From: Cryomorphaceae bacterium
Lineage (GTDB): Bacteria > Bacteroidota > Bacteroidia > Flavobacteriales_D > Crocinitomicaceae
Length of the DNA stretch: 34,854 bases
Direction: 5' to 3'
Assembly: GCA_021299335.1 (NCBI GenBank)
Contig: JAJTGF010000006.1
Span: forward strand, 30,758-65,611
Shown here: piece by piece, positions 1 through 8,633 of the stretch
Numbering within the stretch: the first letter of the stretch is position 1
Layout: the number at the start of each line of letters is the position of its first letter
Notes under the pieces: generated by a model
The model's input: only the letters and a program-made list of their open reading frames with translations
Database searches by the model: none
What the model was told of the DNA's origin: nothing
Made by a program: the position numbers and the translations under genes

Positions 1-2
1 GG

Positions 3-1238
3 CCCGGGCGGCAAATCCAGACAGAAATTTACTATCCTGCGGCAGTGGCAGGAGAAAATGTGGCTGTTGCCAATGGTCAGTTTCCAATCATTGTTTTTGG
101 TCACGGTTTTGCGATGAATTGGGATGCCTACTCGAATATCTGGAATCAACTTGTGCCACTTGGTTACATTATGGCTTTTCCACGCACGGAAAGCGGCTTG
201 TTTCCCTCGCCGAGCCATGGCGATTTCGGGCAAGACATCGCGCTCGTTGCTCAAAAGATGACAACAGCGGCCCAAACCACAGGTAGTTTATTTGAAGGAA
301 AACTAACGGAATACGCTTGTGCTATGGGGCATTCCATGGGAGGTGGCGCAGCCGTATTGGCCGCAAGTCAAAATAATGTTTTTGATTGCTACCTCGGACT
401 TGCCCCGGCAGAAACCAACCCTAGTGCCATTGCAGCGGCAGCCAATCTGCAGGTGCCCTCCTTGATCCTTTCGGGCACCAACGATGGCGTGACGCCACCC
501 AGCCAACACCATTTGCCCATTTACGATGCCATACCACAAGAGTGCAAGAGCTTTTCAAGTCTGATAGGTGGTGGGCATTGTTACTTTGCCAATACCAATT
601 TCAATTGCGATTTCGGCGAAAGCACAAGCTCTACGGGTATCAGTCTGACAAGAGCAGCGCAGCAAAGCCTGATGTACCAGCAAGTTACACCATGGCTCGC
701 CTATTTCCTCAATCGATCTTGCAGTGCCTATGAATCATTCGCTACCTATCCCATTTCGGGCATTGATCTCACTACCACCTGCCCCACAACTGTACCGACC
801 GTCAGCATCAGTCAAAATGGAAACGTACTCAGCACCACCACTCAAGGCCTCAGCTATCAGTGGTATTTGAACAACACCCCTATTCAAGGAGCTAACAATG
901 ACAGTTTAACAGTTCAAAGTAATTTCTCAGGGGTTTATAATTTATTAGTCACTTTTGCATACGGCTGTGCTTTCAGCAACAACATTGCCGGTCTAGAAGA
1001 ATCATTTGACGCATATCAGATTTTCCCAAATCCGGCCAATAAAACCTTACAAATTCAGGGTTCAGATGAACTCCAAACCTACTTCCAATTATTCGATGTC
1101 CGGGGAGCTGTCGTATTAACGGGCTTTATCAACAAGAGCCAAAACACCATTGACATCGAAAACATCAAAAACGGGACCTATTTGCTACAATTAGAATCTG
1201 CACCGACATCATTTTTCAAGGTCATTATTGCGCATTAA
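3..1238 (+). CDS. Secreted alpha/beta hydrolase with T9SS sorting tail (5' partial)
   Basis: The reading frame is open to the left edge of the window, so the true start and any signal peptide lie upstream; the GTG at 45 is only an internal codon. The visible protein starts inside a chlorophyllase/PAF-acetylhydrolase-like alpha/beta hydrolase fold: an oxyanion segment FGHGF, the nucleophile elbow GHSMGGG (about nt 327-347), an acid segment SGTNDGVTPP and a catalytic-His segment GGGHCYF. A short Ig-like linker follows (YQWYLNNTPIQGA). The last 75 or so residues form a type A Por secretion tail (IFPNPANK, then a DVRG segment, ending with GTYLLQLES). Known family behaviour implies export by Sec and then the type IX system to the cell surface or medium. 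The hydrolase fold and sorting tail are clear; the substrate (ester, lipid or polymer) cannot be told. Confidence 0.88.
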   Translation, partial: PGRQIQTEIYYPAAVAGENVAVANGQFPIIVFGHGFAMNWDAYSNIWNQLVPLGYIMAFPRTESGLFPSPSHGDFGQDIALVAQKMTTAAQTTGSLFEGKLTEYACAMGHSMGGGAAVLAASQNNVFDCYLGLAPAETNPSAIAAAANLQVPSLILSGTNDGVTPPSQHHLPIYDAIPQECKSFSSLIGGGHCYFANTNFNCDFGESTSSTGISLTRAAQQSLMYQQVTPWLAYFLNRSCSAYESFATYPISGIDLTTTCPTTVPTVSISQNGNVLSTTTQGLSYQWYLNNTPIQGANNDSLTVQSNFSGVYNLLVTFAYGCAFSNNIAGLEESFDAYQIFPNPANKTLQIQGSDELQTYFQLFDVRGAVVLTGFINKSQNTIDIENIKNGTYLLQLESAPTSFFKVIIAH

Positions 1239-1293
1239 GTAGTCGCGAGAAATCAAAACTATTCATTATCTTCGGGAACTCTTATCTGAACAA

Positions 1294-3630
1294 ATGCTCA
1301 AACGAATACTCCTACCCCTCCTGATACTAGTTTGCAATACCCTTGCTGCTCAAGATTATGTCATTCGCGGTTTTTTACACGACGCCTCTAATGGCGAGCC
1401 CATCTCCGATGAACGCGTCAAGGTCTTGAAGGCAGACAGCACCCCTGTGGCCGTTGCTTATTCAAACATTGCTGGCTTCTTTTCTATTCCCAAATTAGCC
1501 GTGGGCAACTACATTCTCAAAATTGAGAAGGGTAAATATGAGCGCAGTTTTTTGAATGTCCCAATGACCGCTGCCAAAAAAATATATGATATCGGTTCAT
1601 GGAATTTGAATCCCAATACGCTCAACGTGCAAGATGTGCGCGTGAGCAACGAAAACAAAGCTAAAAAACAGCAAATCGGGATGTCCGAGATTAAAATGGA
1701 CAAACAAGCTGTGGAGCGTATCCCGATGTATGGTGCGGAAAGTGACATTGTCGGCGCCTTGAGTGTTACGCCGGGTGTCATCACAACAGGAGACCAAGGT
1801 GGCCAGCTCTATGTGCGCGGTGGAACGCCCATCCAAAACAAAACTTTACTCGATGGCATGACCATCTACAATCCTTTTCACTCCATCGGTTTTTACTCCA
1901 TTTTCGAAACAGAGCTTGTGAAATCCGTAGACATCTACACGGGTGGCTTTGAATCTAAATATGGTGGTCGGATATCTTCAGTAATGGACATCACCTACCG
2001 CGATGGCAACCGCAGCAAATTCGCTGGTAAAGTTTCTGCATCTCCATTTATGGCTAAAGCCGTCATTGAAGGTCCGTTGGGCAAAAAAGGGAAAGATGGT
2101 TTAGCGAGTGGTTCGTACATGTTAACAGGGAAACACTCTCTTTTAGACTACACCAGTAAATCGTTGTACCCAACCATCAACGATGGCAACGGGTTGCCTT
2201 TCAACTTTACCGATCTCTACGGCAAATTGACATTCAATGGCGAAGGCGGTTCAAAAGTCAGTGTTTTTGGTTTCTCGAATCAAGACTCTGTAAATTACAA
2301 CGTTGCCGACCTCGACTGGAATGCATCTGGCGGTGGTCTCAATTTTACTTTGGTGCCAAGCAGTTCACCTATTTTTATTCGTGGACACGTCAATGGAAGT
2401 AACTACGAAACTACCTTTCTAGAAACGGGCCAAGAACCGCGCTATTCAAAAATTGGTGGCTTTGACCTCGGCTTTGACTTCACCTTTTTTCAGAAAAATG
2501 AAAGTGAACTCAACTATGGTTTCAATTTGAGTGGTTTCAATACACAATTCATCACCTTCAATGAGCTCGAACGCAAAATTGAAGCCAGCAACTTTACGAC
2601 AGAAATTGGCAGCTATGTCAATTACCGATTGGTTACCCCGCGTTGGGTTTATCAAGGTGGTTTGCGCATGCAGCTCTACGCCTCCTTGAACACCGTATCT
2701 TTCGAGCCAAGAATTGGCGCCAAATACAATGCTACTGACAAACTGCGCTTCAAATTTTCGGGTGGTAGATTCTCCCAAAACTTCACCTCGGCCTCTTCGG
2801 ATAAAGACGTAGTCAATCTATTCAATGGTCTGTTGTCGGCCCCAACAAACGTACAAGATCAATTTATCAATGAATTCCAACAGGTTTCCGAAATTAAAAA
2901 CGGCTTGCAATATGCTTGGCACGCAATTGCCGGCTTCGAATACGACGTCAACAAATATTGGAATATCAATATTGAGGCATATTACAAGTATTTTGATCAA
3001 CTCAGCAACATCAACCAAAATAAACTTTACAGCGACATTGCTCAATTTGAACTCATCGACGATGTCTTCAAGAAAGATTTTATCATTGAATCTGGGCAAT
3101 CTTATGGTGTAGATGCACTCGTCAAATACGCCAAAGACCGCATTTTCCTCTGGGCTGTTTACTCACTCGGACACAACACCCGCTGGGATGGCTTTGACAC
3201 TTACTTCCCGGTATTTGACCGCCGTCATAATGTGAATGTCGTGGGTTCTTACGCTTTTGGTAAGAAAAAGCAAACAGAGCTCAATGTCCGATGGAACCTT
3301 GGCTCAGGCTTGCCTTTTACCCCAACAGCAGGTTACTACCAACTCGAAAACTTTAGCGAAGGCCTCACCACAGACTACGTTACCAATAACCCGAACAACA
3401 TTGCCACCATGCTCGGAACCTTCAACTCGCAAAGATTGCCGTACTACCATCGCTTAGATATCACGCTCAAACACAGTATTAAAACCAAAAACAACGCAAA
3501 TCTTGAATTGGTTCTCGGCGTAACGAATGCATATAACCGCAACAATATCTTCTACGTCAATCGCGTCACCAACGAAATCATTTATCAGTTTCCAGTATTA
3601 CCAAGTTTAGGCATCAGTTATAAGTTCTAG
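1294..3630 (+). CDS. TonB-dependent receptor with CarboxypepD_reg-like N-terminus
   Basis: A 778-residue outer-membrane receptor. An N-terminal signal peptide (hydrophobic LLPLLILVCNTLAAQ) is followed by a carboxypeptidase-regulatory-like beta domain (about 24-105, with SNIAGFFSIPKL). The plug domain (about 125-230) contains GQLYVRGGTPIQNKTLLDG, YNPFHSIGFYSIF and GGFESKYGGRISSVMDI. The rest is a beta-barrel ending in an aromatic residue (SLGISYKF), as expected for Bam-inserted barrels. Such receptors import large or scarce substrates using TonB-ExbBD energy. No SusD-like partner or polysaccharide enzyme lies beside it, so this is not a recognisable SusCD locus and the substrate is unknown. 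The stop codon is 3 bp before the next gene, suggesting co-transcription. A candidate -7 box with one deviation (TATCTTCG, 1267-1274) lies just upstream of the ATG. Confidence 0.93.
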   Translation: MLKRILLPLLILVCNTLAAQDYVIRGFLHDASNGEPISDERVKVLKADSTPVAVAYSNIAGFFSIPKLAVGNYILKIEKGKYERSFLNVPMTAAKKIYDIGSWNLNPNTLNVQDVRVSNENKAKKQQIGMSEIKMDKQAVERIPMYGAESDIVGALSVTPGVITTGDQGGQLYVRGGTPIQNKTLLDGMTIYNPFHSIGFYSIFETELVKSVDIYTGGFESKYGGRISSVMDITYRDGNRSKFAGKVSASPFMAKAVIEGPLGKKGKDGLASGSYMLTGKHSLLDYTSKSLYPTINDGNGLPFNFTDLYGKLTFNGEGGSKVSVFGFSNQDSVNYNVADLDWNASGGGLNFTLVPSSSPIFIRGHVNGSNYETTFLETGQEPRYSKIGGFDLGFDFTFFQKNESELNYGFNLSGFNTQFITFNELERKIEASNFTTEIGSYVNYRLVTPRWVYQGGLRMQLYASLNTVSFEPRIGAKYNATDKLRFKFSGGRFSQNFTSASSDKDVVNLFNGLLSAPTNVQDQFINEFQQVSEIKNGLQYAWHAIAGFEYDVNKYWNINIEAYYKYFDQLSNINQNKLYSDIAQFELIDDVFKKDFIIESGQSYGVDALVKYAKDRIFLWAVYSLGHNTRWDGFDTYFPVFDRRHNVNVVGSYAFGKKKQTELNVRWNLGSGLPFTPTAGYYQLENFSEGLTTDYVTNNPNNIATMLGTFNSQRLPYYHRLDITLKHSIKTKNNANLELVLGVTNAYNRNNIFYVNRVTNEIIYQFPVLPSLGISYKF

Positions 3631-3633
3631 AAA

Positions 3634-4869
3634 ATGGCAAACATTAGGTCATTTAAGGGAATTCGCCCTGTTCGCAGCAAAGTTCATCTAGTAGCGACCC
3701 GACCTTACTATTCGTATAAAAAAAATGTCCTCAAAGCCAAACTCGAAGACAATCCTTTTACCTTTCTACACATCATTAATCCAGAATTTGGAGCGCAAAT
3801 CAAAACCAAGCCCAATTCAACGGAGCGCTTTTTACAAGTCAAACAAAAGTTCCAACAATTTCTAAATGAGGGCATCCTACTGACCGATGAACAATCCCAT
3901 CTCTATATCTATCGACAATCGAGAGATGGCATGATCGTGTCGGGTTTCTTTGCTGGCGTTAGTGTTGACGACTATTTGAACGGCGCCATCAAAATTCACG
4001 AACAAACGCTTACCGCAAGAGAAGATGTGTTCACCAACTACCTCGATACCGTAGGCTTCAACGCAGAACCAGTTTTGCTCACCTATGAAGGTCAAGCACC
4101 TATTCAGCAAATGCTCGATACTTACCTGGCGAGCAGACCCGAATACGAGTTTACCACCACTGACCGCATCACCCATGAAGTATGGGTTTTAAGCGCACCC
4201 GACTCCGCTCAAATTTGTGCGGCTTTTCAAAATGTTCCTGCCCTTTACATCGCCGATGGTCATCACCGCTCGGCTTCTTCTGCACGCTACACCCAACAAT
4301 TGCGCGCCAACAAACCCAAATACCCCGAGGCAGCCGATTATTTTTTAGGTTTTTTAGTGGATGAAAAAGAGGTTCAAATTGCTGCTTTTCATCGCTTATT
4401 GAAATCTACAAATGGGCTCGATTTAAAAGGGCTCATGGCCATACTGAGCAACGAAGGAAGTATAGAAAAATTAGCCGGCCCTCAGTTGCCCGAAAAGAAA
4501 CACGACATCCATATCTACATGGAGAAAACTTGGCTCAAATTCAGACCAAACCTGAACTTCATCAACGACCAAGACCCTATTGAAACACTCGATTCATTCA
4601 TTCTCTCCGACCTCATACTCAAGCCCATTTTTGGCATCGTTGACCTCAAAACGAGTGATCAAGTTGAATTTGTTCCGGGCATTGAACCACTTCAGAAAAT
4701 CATAGACACAATTGATGCCAATAAATTTCAGGTTGCTTTTTTACTGCACCCTGCCAGTATCAATGACGTCAAAAAAGTAGCTGATGCTGGCTTGAACATG
4801 CCACCTAAGTCTACTTGGGTGGAGCCTAAATTGCGCAGCGGACTCACCATCTATTCGCTCGAAGCATGA
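3634..4869 (+). CDS. DUF1015 family protein
   Basis: A 411-residue protein recognised as DUF1015 by its opening (IRSFKGIRPVRSKV), the early YYSYKKN segment, the highly conserved IADGHHRSASSARY block near residue 207 and the FLLHPASINDV segment near the C-terminus. The length is normal for the family. No signal peptide or membrane segment is visible, so it should be cytosolic. The biochemical function of the family is not established; in many bacteria it neighbours serine biosynthesis genes (serA/serC), which are not present here. It starts 3 bp after the TonB receptor and its last codons overlap the next ATG by 4 nt (ATGA), so it is translationally coupled to the YggS gene. Confidence 0.9.
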   Translation: MANIRSFKGIRPVRSKVHLVATRPYYSYKKNVLKAKLEDNPFTFLHIINPEFGAQIKTKPNSTERFLQVKQKFQQFLNEGILLTDEQSHLYIYRQSRDGMIVSGFFAGVSVDDYLNGAIKIHEQTLTAREDVFTNYLDTVGFNAEPVLLTYEGQAPIQQMLDTYLASRPEYEFTTTDRITHEVWVLSAPDSAQICAAFQNVPALYIADGHHRSASSARYTQQLRANKPKYPEAADYFLGFLVDEKEVQIAAFHRLLKSTNGLDLKGLMAILSNEGSIEKLAGPQLPEKKHDIHIYMEKTWLKFRPNLNFINDQDPIETLDSFILSDLILKPIFGIVDLKTSDQVEFVPGIEPLQKIIDTIDANKFQVAFLLHPASINDVKKVADAGLNMPPKSTWVEPKLRSGLTIYSLEA

Positions 4870-5525
4870 TCCAAGAGCAACTCGAATTACTCAGATCTGA
4901 AATTCCCGACAACGTGACGCTTATTGCCGTTTCGAAAACCAAACCACTTTCTGACCTTCAGGCAGCTTACGACGCTGGTCAGCGCCATTTTGGCGAAAAC
5001 AAAGTTCAGGAAATGGTCGAAAAAGCGGCACAACTCCCTAAAGATACCCATTGGCATTTGATCGGCCACTTACAGTCCAATAAAGTCAAGTACATGGCTG
5101 GGTTCGTACACCTCATCCATGGGGTTGACAGCCTCAAATTACTGCAGGAAATAGACAAACAAGCCCAAAAAGCAGGTCGAATCCAAGACGTACTACTGCA
5201 GTTTCATATTGCCCAAGAAGAGACCAAATTTGGTCTCGAACTACAAGAGGCAAATGAAATATTAGAATCGAAGGCGTTCAAACAGCTCAAGTGTATCCGA
5301 ATTTGCGGGGTCATGGGCATGGCGAGCTTTACATCAGATGTACAGCAAATTGCCAACGAATTCCAAGGACTTAAAAAAGTATTTGAAACACTGAAAGGGC
5401 AGTATTTCGCGGATGCGACGTACTTTAAAGAAATTTCGATGGGCATGAGTGGAGACTACCCCATTGCCATTCAAAATGGCAGCACGATGGTTAGAGTGGG
5501 AAGCAAAATTTTTGGCGGGCGCTAA
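4866..5525 (+). CDS. YggS/PLPBP family pyridoxal 5'-phosphate homeostasis protein
   Basis: A 219-residue single-domain protein of the YggS/ProsC/PLPHP family, an alanine-racemase-like TIM barrel that binds PLP but has no known catalytic activity and buffers vitamin B6 and amino-acid pools. The PLP lysine lies in the opening strand motif IAVSKTKP. Other family blocks are RHFGENKVQEM, WHLIGHLQSNKVK, HGVDSLKL, GVMGMASF and the C-terminal phosphate-binding segment SMGMSGDYPIAIQNGSTMVR followed by VGSKIFGGR. The length is usual. The start overlaps the DUF1015 stop by 4 nt. It ends only 7 bp before the convergent M16 peptidase gene, whose operon includes pdxH, a PLP-making enzyme; that proximity may be coincidental. 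Confidence 0.95.
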   Translation: MIQEQLELLRSEIPDNVTLIAVSKTKPLSDLQAAYDAGQRHFGENKVQEMVEKAAQLPKDTHWHLIGHLQSNKVKYMAGFVHLIHGVDSLKLLQEIDKQAQKAGRIQDVLLQFHIAQEETKFGLELQEANEILESKAFKQLKCIRICGVMGMASFTSDVQQIANEFQGLKKVFETLKGQYFADATYFKEISMGMSGDYPIAIQNGSTMVRVGSKIFGGR

Positions 5526-5532
5526 TGCCTGT

Positions 5533-6771
5533 CTATTCAGCTACATCAAAAACCAAATAAGACAACTGCTCTTTAAGAAAGTACTGATTGGCTAAGCTTT
5601 GGATTTCCTGAGCTGTGATTTTATCGATGGCCTGATGCATTTCTGCGATGGTATCAATTTGACCAAAAGCGAGCATGCTTTTGCCTAGCCCCTGCATCAG
5701 ACCCGAATTGACATCCATGCCGAGCGCCAAATGACCTTTAAATTGCCTTTTTGCCTGTGCCAGCTGGCTAGTGGTAAGCGGTTTGCTTCTGATTTTGTCG
5801 AGTTCTTTGTCGATTAAGGCGAGGGTCTTGTCGATGTTTTTGGATTCAGAACCAAAGTAAATTTGCCAATAGCCGGTATCTGCAAAGGTATGGTAATTGG
5901 CTTCTATTGAATACGCGTAACCGTAGCGCTCTCGGACCGATAAATTGAGCCGAGAGTTGAGTGCCGGGCCTCCGAGAATATTGATCAGGAGCGACATCGC
6001 CACGCGTTCATCTTGGTGGTAGCTTGGAGCCAAACCACCCAATACAGCATGAGCTTGGTAGTTGGCCTCTTTGACGACTTCATGGAACGGAGCAGTGTTC
6101 TGAAAAGGGTACGGCTGCGGTCGGTTGGCCGTTTGGGGCATGGCTGCCAGAGCCGCTTCAAGAGAAGCCTTGAGTCTGGATAAGGAAACATTACCCACAA
6201 AAGAAACCACAAGATTGTCTGCAGTAAAATACTGCTGAACGTAATCTTGGAGGTCTTGTTGGGTAAAGCCCGCTACACTTTCTTTGGTGCCGAGTATGTT
6301 TTGTCCAAGCGGATGCCCACTGAAAAGTTTGGCATCGAAATCATCGAAGATTTTATCGCTAGGAGAGTCAAGGTAAGAGTTGATTTCATCAAGAATCACT
6401 TCCTTTTCTTTTTCAATTTCTTTTTGCGGAAAAGTCGAGTGAATGGAGATGTCTGCCAATAAATCGATGGCGCGCTGGGTGTGTTCTTTGGAGAAGGAAG
6501 CGTACAAGCACATTTCTTCTTTGGCTGTGTAGGCATTGAGTTCGCCGCCAACGGCGTCTATTCGCGATAAGATGTGCAGTGCCTTTCTTTTTTGGGTGCC
6601 TTTGAAAAGACAATGTTCTAGAAAATGCGCCAAGCCGATTTGGCGTTCCGACTCGTGGCGAGAACCTGCTGCAAAGAAAAAGCCTAAGTGGGCTACTTGG
6701 CTCGGCACTTTCAAGTATACCAAGCGGGTGCCATTTGACAACACTTCACATTGCGGTTGATAGGCTTTCAT
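5533..6771 (-). CDS. M16 family zinc metallopeptidase (insulinase/processing-peptidase-like)
   Basis: A 412-residue M16 peptidase with the inverted zinc motif HFLEH at residues 49-53 (HxxEH) and the downstream glutamate region KEKEVILDEINSY that supplies the third ligand. The C-terminal half holds the second M16 domain, with the RYGYAYSIEANYHTFADTG substrate-binding segment. The length fits the two-domain, roughly 45-kDa bacterial type that acts as a dimer. No signal peptide is visible, so a cytosolic location is likely. The ATG immediately follows the pdxH stop codon with no spacer, making it the last gene of a DUF4494-pdxH-M16 operon. The specific peptide substrates are unknown. Confidence 0.94.
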   Translation of the reverse strand: MKAYQPQCEVLSNGTRLVYLKVPSQVAHLGFFFAAGSRHESERQIGLAHFLEHCLFKGTQKRKALHILSRIDAVGGELNAYTAKEEMCLYASFSKEHTQRAIDLLADISIHSTFPQKEIEKEKEVILDEINSYLDSPSDKIFDDFDAKLFSGHPLGQNILGTKESVAGFTQQDLQDYVQQYFTADNLVVSFVGNVSLSRLKASLEAALAAMPQTANRPQPYPFQNTAPFHEVVKEANYQAHAVLGGLAPSYHQDERVAMSLLINILGGPALNSRLNLSVRERYGYAYSIEANYHTFADTGYWQIYFGSESKNIDKTLALIDKELDKIRSKPLTTSQLAQAKRQFKGHLALGMDVNSGLMQGLGKSMLAFGQIDTIAEMHQAIDKITAQEIQSLANQYFLKEQLSYLVFDVAE

Positions 6772-7416
6772 TTAAGGGTTGAGGAGTTTGGATTTCCATT
6801 CGTTCTGACTGAGCTCATAGGCGCGGCGTTCGTGCAAGCGAGAGGGCTGCCCTTGCCAAAATTCAAGATAGCTAGGAGCGAGTGCAAAACCTCCCCAGTG
6901 TGGCGGTCGAGGAACGACCTCTGGGAATTGTGTATCATAGGCTTCAAAACGCGCAATGAGTTCTGCGCGGCTAGCGAGTTCGCTAGATTGATGAGAGGCC
7001 CATGCCCCGAGTTGGCTTTCGCGGGGTCTGGAGGCAAAATAAGCGTCTGAAATAGCGGCATCAATTTGTTGAACACGACCCTCTATGCGCACCTGGCGCA
7101 TCAGTTGAGGCCAAAAGAAGAGCAGCGAGGCTTTTGGGTTAAGAAGGAGTTCCTGACCCTTGTGACTGCTGTAGTTGGTGTAGAAAACAAATTGTTGCTC
7201 CACTAATTCTTTGAGGTAGAGTACGCGCGAACTGGTTTGAAGTTCGGCGTTAGTTGTGCTCAGAACACAGGCGTTGGCTTCTTGTTCTTGCGCATTAACG
7301 GCCGCATCAAACCATAGCGAAAAGGCTGCGAATGGGTCAGCGGGCAGCGCATCGATGGCCGACGGCTGATCGAAATCGGCGTGGTTTTCGCGGTATGCTT
7401 TAAGCCACTCGCTCAT
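6772..7416 (-). CDS. pdxH: Pyridoxamine 5'-phosphate oxidase
   Basis: FMN-dependent oxidase that converts pyridoxine or pyridoxamine 5'-phosphate to PLP. I place the start at the ATG encoding MSEWLKAYRENH, 1 nt after the upstream stop codon, giving 214 residues like E. coli PdxH; a longer frame would run into the preceding gene. Family signatures include SSRVLYLK, FVFYTNYSSHKGQEL (FMN phosphate region), FFWPQLMRQVRIEG, SRPRESQLGAWAS and the C-terminal signature PRPPHWGGFALAP with LEFWQGQPSRLHERRAY. It is the middle gene of a tight operon (1 nt from DUF4494 upstream, 0 nt from the M16 peptidase downstream). A PLP-homeostasis gene (YggS family) lies just beyond the operon on the other strand. 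Confidence 0.96.
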   Translation of the reverse strand: MSEWLKAYRENHADFDQPSAIDALPADPFAAFSLWFDAAVNAQEQEANACVLSTTNAELQTSSRVLYLKELVEQQFVFYTNYSSHKGQELLLNPKASLLFFWPQLMRQVRIEGRVQQIDAAISDAYFASRPRESQLGAWASHQSSELASRAELIARFEAYDTQFPEVVPRPPHWGGFALAPSYLEFWQGQPSRLHERRAYELSQNEWKSKLLNP

Positions 7417-7417
7417 G

Positions 7418-8011
7418 TTATGCTTGTTCGGTTTCGTCGGTGAGTTCGGAGTCTTCAAGGAAGACATCTTCGTCGAGGTCTGCGTCGAGGTCTGTGCCCG
7501 AAGCAGAGAATACTTGACGAAGGGGCGTATGGGTGCTTTCTTCTTCGAACTGCGGGGCCTTTTTTACTGGCGATTGCACGTCTTCTTCGCGGTATGGGAA
7601 GATTTCAACGATAGGAGAAGCGGTAATGGATACCACATTGAAATCAATCATGAGCGTAGCAAGGCTTTCTTCGATGCGCTCATAAGCTTCTTTGACATGC
7701 GCTGCACTCACCAAGAAATTTTGAGAAATTGTTTTGGCTTTTTCGCCGTCTTCGTCGATGCGGTCATAGGTGACCTTGCATTTGAACCATTGTTCGGCGT
7801 CGTCGTATTGGAAAATATCGTGTAAATCGGTGCGGGCTATGCCAGTTACTTGAAACTCACCTCTGATACTAGAGCCCAATTCTTCATAAATGCGCGCCTC
7901 GGCATCAGTGAAGGTCATGGCAGCGAGTAAATAAGGTTCAGAAACCCTTTTAAAAGTGCCGTTTTCGAGTTGTTTGGTGTATTTGACTTTGACGGTAAAC
8001 CAGCTATTCAT
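7418..8011 (-). CDS. DUF4494 domain-containing protein
   Basis: A 197-residue cytosolic protein. The first 150 or so residues match the Bacteroidota-specific DUF4494 domain (opening WFTVKVKYTKQLENGTFKRV, then LLAAMTFTDAEARIYEEL, DDAEQWFKCKVTYDRIDEDG and KTISQNFLVSAAHVKEAYER). The last 45 residues are acidic and low in complexity (several D/E runs near EDVFLEDSELTDETEQA) and probably disordered. Its function is unknown. It is the first gene of the operon with pdxH and the M16 peptidase; a perfect -7 box lies in the short upstream gap. The acidic tail is an extension I would not expect to be conserved. Confidence 0.88.
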   Translation of the reverse strand: MNSWFTVKVKYTKQLENGTFKRVSEPYLLAAMTFTDAEARIYEELGSSIRGEFQVTGIARTDLHDIFQYDDAEQWFKCKVTYDRIDEDGEKAKTISQNFLVSAAHVKEAYERIEESLATLMIDFNVVSITASPIVEIFPYREEDVQSPVKKAPQFEEESTHTPLRQVFSASGTDLDADLDEDVFLEDSELTDETEQA

Positions 8012-8030
8012 GCGTTATCAATTTGGACTA

Positions 8031-8038
8031 CAAAGATA
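8031..8038 (-). promoter_or_regulatory. Candidate -7 box of the DUF4494-pdxH-M16 operon
   Basis: On the minus strand this reads TATCTTTG, a perfect match to the Bacteroidota -7 consensus TAnnTTTG, 20 nt upstream of the DUF4494 ATG in the 48-bp gap after cdd. I do not see a good TTTG -33 box at the usual distance, so the call rests on the -7 match and position. Confidence 0.55.
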
Positions 8039-8059
8039 ACACCCTAGTCGGAATTCTCA

Positions 8060-8530
8060 CTACTTCGTGAAACCAAAAGGCAATAAGTTTTGAACGGAAT
8101 CGAGAATGAGAATTTCACCTGATCTTTGGACCAAAAGTACCTCTATCGGATTATTTTGACGCGCTTCACTCTCCAACATAACTTGTCGGCACGACCCGCA
8201 AGGAGAGAGCAAAGCACCAGAAGGCATTAAGTCACCTTCTGCTACAATACAGATCTTGACAATAGGGTCTTCTGGATAATTGGCACCGGCATAGAACAAA
8301 GCCACGCGCTCGGCACACAAACCTGAAGGATATGCAATATTTTCTTGATTGTTTCCTTCTACAACAAGGCCACTTTTCAATAAAAGACTGGCGCCAACTT
8401 GAAATTTCGAATAGGGTGCATAAGCACGTCTCATCGCAGCTTGGGCGGCGCTCGCCAATAATTTATCTTCAGTAGCTAAATCTTGGAAAGAGGGCACTAA
8501 ACGATAAGAAAAAGAGAACTGTTGCATCAT
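8060..8530 (-). CDS. cdd: Cytidine deaminase
   Basis: Zinc-dependent hydrolytic deaminase of cytidine and deoxycytidine (pyrimidine salvage). The sequence shows the substrate segment YAPYSKFQVGASLL, the catalytic CAE motif in SGLCAERVALFYAG and the zinc motif PCGSCRQ. I chose the ATG at 8530 (156 residues; an adjacent ATG at 8527 is equally possible) rather than the upstream in-frame TTG, because the homotetrameric family rarely has more N-terminal sequence. The gene is monocistronic: the upstream neighbour is divergent and a separate -7 box follows for the next operon. A 10-bp-spaced direct repeat lies just upstream of the start. Confidence 0.95.
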   Translation of the reverse strand: MMQQFSFSYRLVPSFQDLATEDKLLASAAQAAMRRAYAPYSKFQVGASLLLKSGLVVEGNNQENIAYPSGLCAERVALFYAGANYPEDPIVKICIVAEGDLMPSGALLSPCGSCRQVMLESEARQNNPIEVLLVQRSGEILILDSVQNLLPFGFTK

Positions 8531-8540
8531 CGAGGCGTTT

Positions 8541-8558
8541 ATACGCAACTATACGCAA
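8541..8558. repeat. Short tandem repeat ATACGCAA x2 upstream of cdd
   Basis: Two identical octamers ATACGCAA are separated by CT, so the repeat period is 10 bp, close to one helical turn. The pair lies 11-28 nt upstream of the cdd ATG, in the region between the divergent cdd and FKBP genes. It could be an operator for a dimeric regulator or chance. Confidence 0.5.
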
Positions 8559-8633
8559 AAAGTTTCGCGATTTAATTTGGCAGCGTAAGGGATTTACAGG
8601 CCTTTTTTCGGTAAATTCGCGTTTTTACAATAC

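Noticed and set aside
1267-1274. TATCTTCG as a firm promoter of the TonB receptor
   Set aside because: It deviates from the consensus and no -33 element is seen, so I mention it only in the gene entry.
7415-7825. 136-codon plus-strand ORF
   Set aside because: It lies wholly opposite DUF4494, has no family motifs, and its Val/Phe-rich content mirrors the acidic codons of the real gene.
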